This document shows, piece by piece, positions 16,340-24,270 of a stretch of DNA of 64,000 bases. This DNA comes from Gammaproteobacteria bacterium (GTDB lineage Bacteria > Pseudomonadota > Gammaproteobacteria > Pseudomonadales > Azotimanducaceae). The first letter of the stretch is position 1; every line of letters starts with the position of its first letter. The position numbers and the translations under genes were made by a program. The stretch spans positions 62,001 through 126,000 of the forward strand of contig JAPOVK010000051.1 in assembly GCA_026708185.1 (NCBI GenBank), read 5' to 3'. The notes under the pieces were generated by a model. It made no database searches and had not been told where the DNA came from. It was given only the letters and a program-made list of their open reading frames with translations.

Positions 16340-17860
16340 ATGGCTGAGGCGCAAGGGTCGGACCGTCGACCCCTGACCAAGTACCACTACGTTTCCTACG
16401 GTGCCCCGGCCGTGCCGTTGGCGCTGGCCGGTCTACCCTTGGCCGTCTACCTGCCTGTCATCTACGCGGACTCCGAAGGCTTCGGCCTGTCGCTTGCCGT
16501 GGTCGGCACGCTGCTAGCGCTGTCGCGCATATCCGACGTGGTCACGGACCCGTTGATCGGCTACCTGTCTGACAAGTGGAAGACGCGCTGGGGAAGACGG
16601 AAGCCATGGGTATTGGTGGGCACGCCGATTTTCGCGCTCGGGATGTGGTTCTTGTTCGCGCCACCGTTCGAGTTCAGCGACGTGACGGTCTTCGGTCAGA
16701 CCTTCTCCAACGGGTACATCTGGATGTTCCTGATGCTGACCGTCTTCTACCTCGGCTCGACCATCAAGGATCTGCCGTTTTCGGCCTGGGGCGCCGAACT
16801 GTCAAGCAACTACAACGAACGCACGCTCATCATGAGCTGGCGCGAAGGGCTGGGCACCGTCGGATCCCTCATATCGGTAGCCATCCCGTTGATCGCCCTG
16901 TTCTTCGGCGAGGTCAAGGCCACCGACGCGGTGTTCTGGCTTGCGCTGACCATGTGCATCGCCATGCCGATCATCAACCTGAACTGCCTGGTGGGCGTGC
17001 CGGAGTGGCGCACCGTCGAAGTCGAGAAACGCATCGGCGTGATCGAGGGGTTGCGGATCGTGTCGAAGAACTACCCGTACGTGTTGCTCGTGTTGGTGTT
17101 CGGATTCGGCGCGATCGGCTCGGCCATGACCAACAGCCTGTCGCTGTTCTTTGTCAAGCACGTCATGCTGGTAGGCGAGATCTACCCGGTCTACCTGGCG
17201 CCGTACTTCGTCTGCCAGCTGGCGGCCATCCCGTTGTGGTTCAAACTGTCGCGGCGCATCGGCAAGCACAAGGCCACGATGTGGGCCATCGGCTGGTACG
17301 CGCTCTGGTCGTCCTTCATTCCGCTCGTCATGGTGGCGCCTTCCGAGTGGTTCTCGCTATTCGACGTCACGGGGATCTGGATTCCGGCGGCCGCCGAGGA
17401 AGCCGTCGGCGGTGGTCCCTATCTGGAAGGCGTAGAAGCCGGAAAGTTGCCGATCTACCTCATCGTGATGTGCCTCAAGGGTTCCGCCATAGGCGCCTTG
17501 TCGGCGCTCCCGTTCGCGATGTGCGCCGACGTCATCGATGTCGACACGGTGGAAACAGGCAAACGCCGGGCGGGCGCCTACATGGCAATCTGGTCCATGG
17601 TGCGCAAGGGCGCCTATGCCCTCGGCACCGCCATCGGCCTGTGGCTGGTGGTGTATTGGGGTTTCGATTCCCTCGCCGACCCGCGCGCGACGACAAATAC
17701 ACAGTTCTCGCTCTTGATGCTGGCCTGCACGTATTCCGTGATTCCGGCGCTGTTCAAGTTCGTGAGCATGCCGCTGCTCTGGATCTATCCCCTTACCGAG
17801 AAAAAGCTCCACGACGTGCAAGCTGAGATCAACCGACGGCACGGGATCGAGGGCGCTTGA
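16340..17860 (+). CDS. MFS transporter of the GPH (glycoside-pentoside-hexuronide) type
   Basis: Inner-membrane symporter-like protein of 506 residues with about 12 helices. The first part (YVSYGAPAVPLALAGLPLAVYLPVIYAD) and the loop LSRISDVVTDPLIGYLSDKWKTRWGRRKPWVLVG match the sugar:cation symporter family, where the D-P-x-x-G-x-x-x-D-x-x-x-x-x-x-G-R-R-x-P motif is diagnostic. A purine-rich GGGAGGGGAG lies just before the ATG at 16340. A dioxygenase gene follows after 28 bases, so import and oxidation of one substrate may be linked. The substrate could be a glycoside or organic acid. Confidence 0.88.
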   Translation: MAEAQGSDRRPLTKYHYVSYGAPAVPLALAGLPLAVYLPVIYADSEGFGLSLAVVGTLLALSRISDVVTDPLIGYLSDKWKTRWGRRKPWVLVGTPIFALGMWFLFAPPFEFSDVTVFGQTFSNGYIWMFLMLTVFYLGSTIKDLPFSAWGAELSSNYNERTLIMSWREGLGTVGSLISVAIPLIALFFGEVKATDAVFWLALTMCIAMPIINLNCLVGVPEWRTVEVEKRIGVIEGLRIVSKNYPYVLLVLVFGFGAIGSAMTNSLSLFFVKHVMLVGEIYPVYLAPYFVCQLAAIPLWFKLSRRIGKHKATMWAIGWYALWSSFIPLVMVAPSEWFSLFDVTGIWIPAAAEEAVGGGPYLEGVEAGKLPIYLIVMCLKGSAIGALSALPFAMCADVIDVDTVETGKRRAGAYMAIWSMVRKGAYALGTAIGLWLVVYWGFDSLADPRATTNTQFSLLMLACTYSVIPALFKFVSMPLLWIYPLTEKKLHDVQAEINRRHGIEGA

Positions 17861-17888
17861 CGCCGTTACCCGCACAAACGACGATTCC

Positions 17889-18728
17889 ATGCTCTCCAAC
17901 CTGCGGGGCAAAGCCATGGCGGAAGTCGCCGAGAACCTGCAACTGACCGTGGAACGCGCGAGCGTCGCGCTGGGCGCCCGCGTCGAGGGCATCGACCTCG
18001 CCCGCGAAGATGACCGGGACACCATCGCCGAGTTGCGCGAACTGCTCCTCACGCACCACCTGCTGGTGCTGCCGGAACAGCGCCTCACGGCCCTTGAACT
18101 CGAAGCCTTCGGGCGTCGCTGGGGCGACCTGCTCACCCATCCCGCGACAAGACACCGCGACACCGACTTCGTGCAATTCATCGGTGGGCGGGACCGGATG
18201 TTCAAGTTCGCTCCGGGCGTCCACCCGTTCGGCGGCGGCTGGCACTCGGACATGACCTGGCACCATACGCCGCCGATCATCACCGCCTTGCACGCCCAGC
18301 GGCTGCCGACGACCGGGGGCGACACGGCATTCGCCAATCAACATCTGGCCTATTCGACGCTCGACGACGAGACCAAGGCGCGGATCGCACAGTTGCAGGC
18401 ATTTCACACGGGCAAGGTGTTCGGCCCCGATGTCGAGGACTCGGTCCATCCGGTGGTCCGCACGCACGACGAGACGGGCGAGCGGGCGCTCTACGTGAAC
18501 GGCAACTTCACGAAGTACATCTGCGATCTGCCCGAAGCGGAGAGTGAGGGCCTGCTGTTTCGGCTGTTTGCCCATGCCACGCGACCGGAGTTCGTCTACC
18601 GTCACCGCTGGCGCTTGCACGACCTCGTGCTGTGGGACAACCGCTCGGTGATGCACTACGCGCTAGGCGACTACAGCGAACAGCGCATCATGCACCGCAT
18701 CGTGGTGAGGGGCGGGACGCCGCAGTAG
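17889..18728 (+). CDS. TauD/TfdA-family Fe(II)/2-oxoglutarate dioxygenase
   Basis: Protein of 279 residues. The iron triad is visible: H119 and D121 in GWHSDMTW and the distal His in SVMHYALGDY near residue 256; the 2-oxoglutarate arginine is probably in RIMHRIVVRG. Typical TauD segments include LLVLPEQRLTALELEAFGRRWG and PTTGGDTAFANQ. Known relatives oxidise taurine, phenoxyacetates or alkyl sulfates; the substrate here is unknown. Start ATG 17889 or the later ATG 17916 (MAEVAENLQLTV) are both plausible. It follows the GPH transporter by 28 bases and precedes the C13 peptidase gene by 10. Confidence 0.9.
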   Translation: MLSNLRGKAMAEVAENLQLTVERASVALGARVEGIDLAREDDRDTIAELRELLLTHHLLVLPEQRLTALELEAFGRRWGDLLTHPATRHRDTDFVQFIGGRDRMFKFAPGVHPFGGGWHSDMTWHHTPPIITALHAQRLPTTGGDTAFANQHLAYSTLDDETKARIAQLQAFHTGKVFGPDVEDSVHPVVRTHDETGERALYVNGNFTKYICDLPEAESEGLLFRLFAHATRPEFVYRHRWRLHDLVLWDNRSVMHYALGDYSEQRIMHRIVVRGGTPQ

Positions 18729-18738
18729 CGTACCGCCG

Positions 18739-20094
18739 ATGACCGCCTTCGTCGGCCACGCAGCTGCTCCCCGGCGTCCGCAGCGGATCCCTGGCTTCGG
18801 CCACGACGCCCTCGTCGCGCTCCGGCTGTTCGTCCCCGTGCGCTTGGGCGCCCGGTTCAGCGGAGATGCGCGCGTCGTCGCGCTCGCCACGGCCACGCTC
18901 CTCGCGGTCGCTCTGGCTGCGGGCTACATCGCCGTCGCCGCAAGGGCCGACGGGGTAGAGTTCTATCGCTGGGGCCTGTACACGTTGTTGACGACGCTGT
19001 TCGTCCAAGCGGCCGTCCTGTTTCTCGCCGCCTTGTCGAGCAACCGCGCATCGCTGCCCGCCCTGCTAACCGCGCTGCCAGTGATAGAGACGATCCGGAT
19101 CGCGCTTCTCCCCGTGGTCTCCCTGACCGGTTGGTCATGGCCCGCGCATGCACTCTACTTCGTCTGCCTGGCGGCACTCCTGCGCGCCTTGGTGCGCGAA
19201 CTCTACGGACCGGTGGCACGGCGCATCCTGGTCACCGTGATCACGGGCGGCGCGCTTTGGGGGACGACGCAACTCGTCCGACCGTTTCCGCTGTTCAACC
19301 CGGTCACCGATGATCGCCCCGAGCGATTGAACATCGAGGAGACCTATGTGAAGCAGGAACGCCTCGTCACCGAGACAATCAACGCGGTGCTGCCTTCGTT
19401 GCCGGACACGCGGGACACCTACTTCGTCGGTTTCGCGCCGTACTCGGCGCAGAACGTCTTCGAGAACGAGGTGAAGCACATCGAGCAATTGTTCCGCCGC
19501 AAGCTCGGCGCAGCGGGGCGGACGGCGCTCCTGATCAACAGTCGCGACACGGTCGACGAGTTGCCCATGGCCAATGGCCACAACCTGGGAGTCGTGCTCG
19601 GCGGCATTGCGAAGAAGATGGGCCCCGAGGACCTCCTGTTCCTGCACCTGACATCCCATGGCTCGAGCGACCACGAACTGAGCGTGCACTTCGAAAACCT
19701 CGGCTTGAACGACATTTCCGCCGACGAACTCGGTGAAATCGTCACAAGCGCCGATCCCCCGTGGCGCGTGGTAGTGGTGTCCGCCTGCTACTCCGGCGGG
19801 TTCATCGAGGCACTGAAATCCCCGCGGACACTGGTCATCACGGCCTCCAGCGAGGACCGGCAGTCCTTCGGCTGCGAGCACGGGCGGGAGTACACGTACT
19901 TCGGCGAGGCCTTCTACCGGGACAGCCTGTCCGGCCTTGACATGCGAGGGCCAAGCCCCTCGCGCTCCCCGGACTTCGAGGCCGCCTTCGCCCGCGCCCT
20001 CGAGATCGTCCGCAACAGGGAGGCCGGCGAAAACCTCACCCCGTCCGAGCCGCAGATCTGGGTCGGCGAGGAGATCGCCGGCATGCTCCCGTGA
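18739..20094 (+). CDS. membrane-anchored C13 (legumain-like) peptidase family protein
   Basis: Protein of 451 residues. The first 180 hold about four or five hydrophobic segments; residues 200-451 form a caspase-like peptidase domain. The catalytic pair is clear: His307 in LTSHGSS and Cys350 in VVSACYSGGF, each after a hydrophobic strand as in clan CD. VITASSEDRQSFGC continues the fold. The domain probably faces the periplasm or cytoplasm depending on the helix count. Substrate unknown; legumains cut after Asn/Asp. The stop overlaps the yciO start as GTGA, so it is translationally linked to the yciO-trpS-scpAB run. Confidence 0.85.
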   Translation: MTAFVGHAAAPRRPQRIPGFGHDALVALRLFVPVRLGARFSGDARVVALATATLLAVALAAGYIAVAARADGVEFYRWGLYTLLTTLFVQAAVLFLAALSSNRASLPALLTALPVIETIRIALLPVVSLTGWSWPAHALYFVCLAALLRALVRELYGPVARRILVTVITGGALWGTTQLVRPFPLFNPVTDDRPERLNIEETYVKQERLVTETINAVLPSLPDTRDTYFVGFAPYSAQNVFENEVKHIEQLFRRKLGAAGRTALLINSRDTVDELPMANGHNLGVVLGGIAKKMGPEDLLFLHLTSHGSSDHELSVHFENLGLNDISADELGEIVTSADPPWRVVVVSACYSGGFIEALKSPRTLVITASSEDRQSFGCEHGREYTYFGEAFYRDSLSGLDMRGPSPSRSPDFEAAFARALEIVRNREAGENLTPSEPQIWVGEEIAGMLP

Positions 20095-20699
20095 GTCAGT
20101 ACTTGAGAGTCCACCCGACGCACCCGCAGGGGCGCCTGGTCAACCGAGCGGCGGAAATCGTCCGCGAAGGCGGCGTCATCGTGTATCCCACCGATTCCAC
20201 CTACGCGATTGGCTGCCATCTCGGCGACAAGGAAGCGGTCGATCGGATTCGCGCTATCCGCCGACTGCCGCCGGACCACCACTTCACCCTGATGTGCCGA
20301 GACCTCTCGGAACTCGCGACCTACGCACGGGTCGACAACGCCAGCTACCGCGTCGTGCGCCGCTACCTACCGGGGCCTTTCACGTTCGTGCTCCCCGCCA
20401 CCCGCGAAGTGCCGCGACGCCTGGTCCACAAGCGACGCAGGACGATCGGTCTGCGCGTCCCCGGCCACCCCATCGCGCAAGCCCTGCTAGGCGCCTTGGG
20501 CGAACCGATGATGTCCACCACGCTGCTCCTGCCGGACGACGACCTGCCGGTCATGGATGTCGAAGACCGCCGACCCCAACTCGAACACGCCGTGGACGTG
20601 ATCGTGGACGGTGGCGCCGGCGGGCCGCGGCAAACGACGGTGGTGGACCTGACCGCGGGCGAAGCGGACGTTCTACGGCAAGGCGCCGGGGAGTTGTGA
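20091..20699 (+). CDS. yciO: Sua5/YciO/YrdC-family protein (YciO type)
   Basis: Protein of 202 residues of the YrdC fold, whose members bind RNA/ATP; TsaC/Sua5 makes threonylcarbamoyl-AMP for tRNA t6A, while YciO is a related protein of less certain role. Seen are GGVIVYPTDSTYAIGCHLGDKEAVDRI and RTIGLRVPGHPIAQALL. The region that in TsaC reads KxRxxxxP is here RAIRRLPPDHHFTLMC, as in YciO. GTG start at 20091 overlaps the previous stop. In many gammaproteobacteria this gene is near trpS and scpA, as here. Confidence 0.85.
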   Translation: MSQYLRVHPTHPQGRLVNRAAEIVREGGVIVYPTDSTYAIGCHLGDKEAVDRIRAIRRLPPDHHFTLMCRDLSELATYARVDNASYRVVRRYLPGPFTFVLPATREVPRRLVHKRRRTIGLRVPGHPIAQALLGALGEPMMSTTLLLPDDDLPVMDVEDRRPQLEHAVDVIVDGGAGGPRQTTVVDLTAGEADVLRQGAGEL

Positions 20700-20702
20700 A
20701 GC

Positions 20703-20729
20703 CCGGCAAGCCTCCTTGCGGGGTATACT
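20703..20729 (+). promoter_or_regulatory. hairpin and -10-like box upstream of trpS
   Basis: CCCGGCAAG and CTTGCGGGG form a near-perfect inverted repeat right after the yciO stop, followed at once by TATACT (20724-20729), a good -10 hexamer. No -35 at standard spacing is obvious. It may end yciO transcription partly and start the trpS-scpA-scpB-rluB transcript. Confidence 0.4.
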
Positions 20730-20757
20730 CACGTATCGCCTAACTTCGACCTAAGCC

Positions 20758-21966
20758 TTGAGTATCGACTCCGATCAGCGGGTCTTGTCGGGTATGCGAC
20801 CGACCGGGCGGATGCACCTCGGGCACTACCACGGTGCGCTCAAGAACTGGGTGCGGTTGCAGCATCAGTACGACTGCTACTTCTTCGTCGCGGACTACCA
20901 TGCGCTGACGACCCACTATCAAGATGGTGTGGACATCGAGGAGTTCACCTACGACATGGTGGTGGACTGGCTCGCTGTCGGATTGAGCCCCACCACCTCG
21001 ACGATCTTCGTGCAGAGCCGGGTGCCCGAGCACGCCGAACTGCACGTGCTGCTGTCCATGGTGACGCCCGTCGGCTGGCTGGAGAGGATGCCGACCTACA
21101 AGGACCAGCAGGCGAACATCGCCGACAAGGATCTGTCGACCTACGGCTTCCTCGGTTACCCGGTGCTGCAGGCCGCCGATGTGCTGGTCTACCGGGCCGG
21201 AAACGTGCCCGTGGGCGGCGACCAGGTGGCCCACCTCGAACTCGCCCGCGAGATCGCCCGCCGGTTCAACCACATCTTCGGCCGCGAGCCCCAGTTCGAA
21301 GCCCACGCGGAACTCGCCATCACCAAGATGGGCAAGAAGGCGGCAAGGCTGTACCGCCGAGACCGCACGCAGTACTTGGAGCAGGGCGACAGCGAAGCGC
21401 TGCAACGCGCACAAGCGCTCCTCGGCGAACAGCAGAACCTGTCCATCGGCGACCGCGAGCGGTTGCACGGCTACCTGTCGGGCGGCGGGCGCACCATCCT
21501 GCCCGAACCGCAGGCGCTCCTGACCAGCGCCCCTGTCCTGCCGGGCCTCGACGGACGCAAGATGTCGAAGTCCTACAACAACGCCATCCGCCTGCGCGAA
21601 GAGCCCGACGTCGTCGAGCAGAAGGTGCGCACGATGGTGACGGATCCGGCCCGGGTGCGGCGCAGCGACCCGGGAGACCCGGACAAGTGCCCGGTCTACG
21701 CCCTCCATGCCGTGTACTCGAACGACGACGTGAAGACCTGGGCGGCCGACGGCTGTCGGCGCGCCAGCATCGGCTGCATAGACTGCAAGGGGCCGTTGAT
21801 CGACGCGATCAACCGCGAACAGGTGCCGATCATCGAACGCGCAAAGCAGTTCCAAGACCCCGACGTCGTCCGCACCATTCTGCTCGAAGGGTCGGAGAAG
21901 GCGCGCGCCGAGGCGCGCGAAACCATCGATGATGTGAAGGCCGCCGTGGGCATGGGTCAGCGATGA
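20758..21966 (+). CDS. trpS: tryptophanyl-tRNA synthetase
   Basis: Class I aminoacyl-tRNA synthetase of 402 residues that charges tRNA-Trp. The HIGH-type motif is HLGHYHG near residue 22 and the KMSKS motif is intact near residue 268. GMRPTGRMHLGH, and QAADVLVY with GGDQ, are typical of TrpRS. It is longer than the 330-residue bacterial norm, with an insertion between the two motifs (ITKMGKKAARLYRRD to LPEPQALL), a form known in some proteobacteria. TTG start at 20758. The stop overlaps scpA as ATGA. Confidence 0.96.
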   Translation: MSIDSDQRVLSGMRPTGRMHLGHYHGALKNWVRLQHQYDCYFFVADYHALTTHYQDGVDIEEFTYDMVVDWLAVGLSPTTSTIFVQSRVPEHAELHVLLSMVTPVGWLERMPTYKDQQANIADKDLSTYGFLGYPVLQAADVLVYRAGNVPVGGDQVAHLELAREIARRFNHIFGREPQFEAHAELAITKMGKKAARLYRRDRTQYLEQGDSEALQRAQALLGEQQNLSIGDRERLHGYLSGGGRTILPEPQALLTSAPVLPGLDGRKMSKSYNNAIRLREEPDVVEQKVRTMVTDPARVRRSDPGDPDKCPVYALHAVYSNDDVKTWAADGCRRASIGCIDCKGPLIDAINREQVPIIERAKQFQDPDVVRTILLEGSEKARAEARETIDDVKAAVGMGQR

Positions 21967-22793
21967 GCGACGCGCCCACCCGCCTCGACGCCGCCCGCGA
22001 GCGGCGCGACAACGTGGTCGCGCTCATCGACGGCAAGGTCTTCGACGAACTCCCCGCCGACCTCTACATTCCGCCCGACGCCCTCGAAGTGTGCCTCGAG
22101 GCCTTCGAAGGGCCGTTGGACCTGCTGCTCTACCTGATCCGCCGCCAGAACCTCGACATCCTCGACATCGAGGTCGCCGAAGTCACAGAGCAGTACCTGC
22201 GCTACATCGACCTGATGAAGGCGCTCAAACTCGACCTGGCCGGCGAATACCTGCTGATGGCGGCCATGCTCGCCGAGATCAAGTCGCGCCTGCTGCTGCC
22301 GCAACCGGCCGCCGAGGACGAGGAGGAGGATCCGCGCGCCGAGCTTGTGCGCCGTCTGCAGGAATACGAGCGACTCAAACGTGCGGCCGAGAACCTGGAC
22401 GAACTGCCTCGTCAAGATCGCGACCTCTTCGGGGCACACGCCGGCAAGCCGGAATGGGTCAAGGCTCGCGTGCAACCGACCGTCGATCTCAAGGAACTCA
22501 TGGTGGCGCTGGCCGAGGTACTGCGCCGGGCCGACCTCCATCAGACCCACGCCGTGCAACTCGAGGGCCTATCGGTCCGCGAGCGCATGTCCGACATCCT
22601 TGCTCGCGTCAACGCCGCATCCGGGTTCGTCGCCTTCGACGCCCTGTTCGATCCGCGCGAAGGCCGCCGCGGAGTCGTGGTGACCTTCCTCGCGCTCCTG
22701 GAGCTTGCCCGCGAGGCACTCGTGGACCTCGTTCAGAACGCGCCGTTCTCGCCGATCTACGTGCGCCCGCCCCAAGCCCGCGAGACCTCGTGA
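21963..22793 (+). CDS. scpA: segregation and condensation protein A
   Basis: Kleisin subunit (276 residues) that bridges the SMC dimer with ScpB in chromosome condensation. The N-terminal core FEGPLDLLLYLIRRQNLDILDIEVAEVTEQYLRYI is diagnostic; LAGEYLLMAAMLAEIKSRLLLP follows, and a C-terminal winged-helix region ends with VVVTFLALLELAREALV. The ATG overlaps the trpS stop and the stop overlaps the scpB start. No smc gene is in the window. Confidence 0.96.
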   Translation: MSDAPTRLDAARERRDNVVALIDGKVFDELPADLYIPPDALEVCLEAFEGPLDLLLYLIRRQNLDILDIEVAEVTEQYLRYIDLMKALKLDLAGEYLLMAAMLAEIKSRLLLPQPAAEDEEEDPRAELVRRLQEYERLKRAAENLDELPRQDRDLFGAHAGKPEWVKARVQPTVDLKELMVALAEVLRRADLHQTHAVQLEGLSVRERMSDILARVNAASGFVAFDALFDPREGRRGVVVTFLALLELAREALVDLVQNAPFSPIYVRPPQARETS

Positions 22794-23422
22794 TCGACGC
22801 GCACCAAGCCGAACGGATCGTCGAAGCGGCGCTCCTTGCCGCCGACGGCCCGGTCAGCATCCTCCGCCTTGCCAACCTTTTCACCGCCGAGGATCTCGGC
22901 GAGCGAAGTGCGCAAACCTTGGTCCGGGAGGCCCTGGACGCCCTCGGTCGTCGCACCGCGGGACGGGGTTACGAGCTTGTCCGAGTGGCAAGCGGCTTCC
23001 GCTTCCAGGTCCGCCAGGAGTTCAGCCCGTGGGTGAGCCGGCTGTTCGACGAGCGAGCGCCCCGCTACTCGCGGGCGCTCCTGGAGACCCTAGCGCTGAT
23101 CGTCTATCGGCAACCGGTCACCCGGGGCGACATCGAACAGGTGCGCGGCGTCGCGGTCAGTTCCTCGATCATGCGCACGTTGTCCGAGCGGGGCTGGATC
23201 CAAGCCGTCGGTCAGCGCGAGACGCCGGGCCGGCCGACGCTCTTCGGCACAACGCGCAGGTTCCTCGACGACTTCAACTTGCAGAGCCTCGACCAACTGC
23301 CCCCGTTCGAGGATCTTCAGTCGTTCGTGGCGACGCACGGCGAGGACGCCCAGGCGGAACCGACCCCCGACGAGACGCGACCTCTCGCCGAAGTCGTCCA
23401 ACTCCCCGTCGGGGAGCAGTAA
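22790..23422 (+). CDS. scpB: segregation and condensation protein B
   Basis: Partner of ScpA (210 residues) with two winged-helix domains. Seen are RIVEAALLAADGPVSI at the start, LVRVASGFRFQVR, RYSRALLETLALIVYRQPVTRGDIEQVRGV and the closing GRPTLFGTTRRFLDDFNL. The GTG at 22790 overlaps the scpA stop as GTGA; upstream in-frame sequence is only scpA shadow. An acidic tail follows the second domain. The gene ends 14 bases before rluB. Confidence 0.95.
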   Translation: MIDAHQAERIVEAALLAADGPVSILRLANLFTAEDLGERSAQTLVREALDALGRRTAGRGYELVRVASGFRFQVRQEFSPWVSRLFDERAPRYSRALLETLALIVYRQPVTRGDIEQVRGVAVSSSIMRTLSERGWIQAVGQRETPGRPTLFGTTRRFLDDFNLQSLDQLPPFEDLQSFVATHGEDAQAEPTPDETRPLAEVVQLPVGEQ

Positions 23423-23436
23423 CCGAACCGCTCGCC

Positions 23437-24270
23437 ATGAGCGAGAAGCTTCAGAAGGTCCTGGCCGACCGCGGGCTGGGGTCGCGGCGGGCGATGGAGA
23501 AGTGGATCGCCGCAGGCCGCGTCGGCATAAACGGTCGCGGCGCCAAGCTCGGCGACCGGGTCGAGCCCGAAGACGAGGTCAGCGTCGATGGGCGAAAACT
23601 CGGCCGCCCTCCGGCCACCAGGACGCGCGTGCTCGTGCTCAACAAGCGTGCCGGCATCATCGTCTCGCGCCATGATCCCGAGCGCAGGTCGTCCGTGTTC
23701 GACGAACTGCCCAACCTCCGCACCGGGCGCTGGATCTCGGTGGGTCGTCTGGACATACAGACCACAGGCCTGCTGCTGCTCACCAACAACGGCGCGCTCG
23801 CCAATCGACTGATGCACCCGTCGACGGGCATCGACCGCGAGTACGCAGTGCGCGTCAACGGCACGCTTGACCCGGAGGCCGAAGGGGCGCTCAAGGACGG
23901 CGTGACGGTCGGCGACCGAACCGAGTCGTTCAGCGACATCCGCTACTACAACGGCCGCGGCACGAACCACTGGTACCACGTCGTGCTCATGGAAGGGCGC
24001 AACCGCGAGGTGCGCGAGTTGTTCGCGAGCCAGGGGCTCAAGGTCACCCGGCTGAAACGCGTCCGCTACGGCCCGGTGATCCTTCCCGCCTGGCTGCCAC
24101 GCGGCGCGTGGGAGGAAATGCGCGTCGACGATGTCGCCGAGTTACAGCGCATTGTCGGTGTTGGTAAACAGCGGCCCACGAAAGGGCCGGCGAGGGGGCT
24201 CGCCGACCAGAAGACCAAGGGTCGATCCATGCTGATCCCCTATCCCGCCATTGGCGGAGCGCGGCGTTGA
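23437..24270 (+). CDS. rluB: 23S rRNA pseudouridine synthase RluB
   Basis: Modifies uridine 2605 of 23S rRNA (E. coli numbering). Protein of 277 residues with an N-terminal S4 RNA-binding domain (KLQKVLADRGLGSRRAMEKWIAAGRV) and a catalytic domain with the aspartate in GRLDIQTTGLLLLTN and the later GRNREVRELF. The ATG at 23437 gives the normal N terminus. After about residue 240 there is a basic extension that is not part of the core and is encoded by two overlapping hairpins. The stop overlaps the DUF726 gene as TTGA. Confidence 0.95.
   Translation: MSEKLQKVLADRGLGSRRAMEKWIAAGRVGINGRGAKLGDRVEPEDEVSVDGRKLGRPPATRTRVLVLNKRAGIIVSRHDPERRSSVFDELPNLRTGRWISVGRLDIQTTGLLLLTNNGALANRLMHPSTGIDREYAVRVNGTLDPEAEGALKDGVTVGDRTESFSDIRYYNGRGTNHWYHVVLMEGRNREVRELFASQGLKVTRLKRVRYGPVILPAWLPRGAWEEMRVDDVAELQRIVGVGKQRPTKGPARGLADQKTKGRSMLIPYPAIGGARR
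24172..24205. repeat. two overlapping hairpins in the rluB 3' end
   Basis: CGGCCC-ACGAAA-GGGCCG (24172-24189) and CGGCGAG-GGGG-CTCGCCG (24188-24205) are perfect stems sharing two bases, inside the coding sequence for the RluB tail. They may be a palindromic repeat inserted in frame or an RNA structure affecting the coupled downstream gene. Confidence 0.5.

Noticed and set aside
16264-16380. Longer start of the ankyrin gene
   Set aside because: It would run into the ribosome site and start codon of the divergent transporter and adds a basic segment with no ankyrin character; kept only as an alternative.
20758-21966. TrpS as tyrosyl-tRNA synthetase
   Set aside because: The N-terminal GMRPTGRMHLGH and GGDQ segments with KMSKS fit TrpRS; no C-terminal S4 domain of TyrRS is present.
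22091-22789. Upstream extension of scpB through scpA
   Set aside because: The extra sequence is arginine/proline-rich shadow of scpA; the true start is the GTG at 22790 overlapping the scpA stop.
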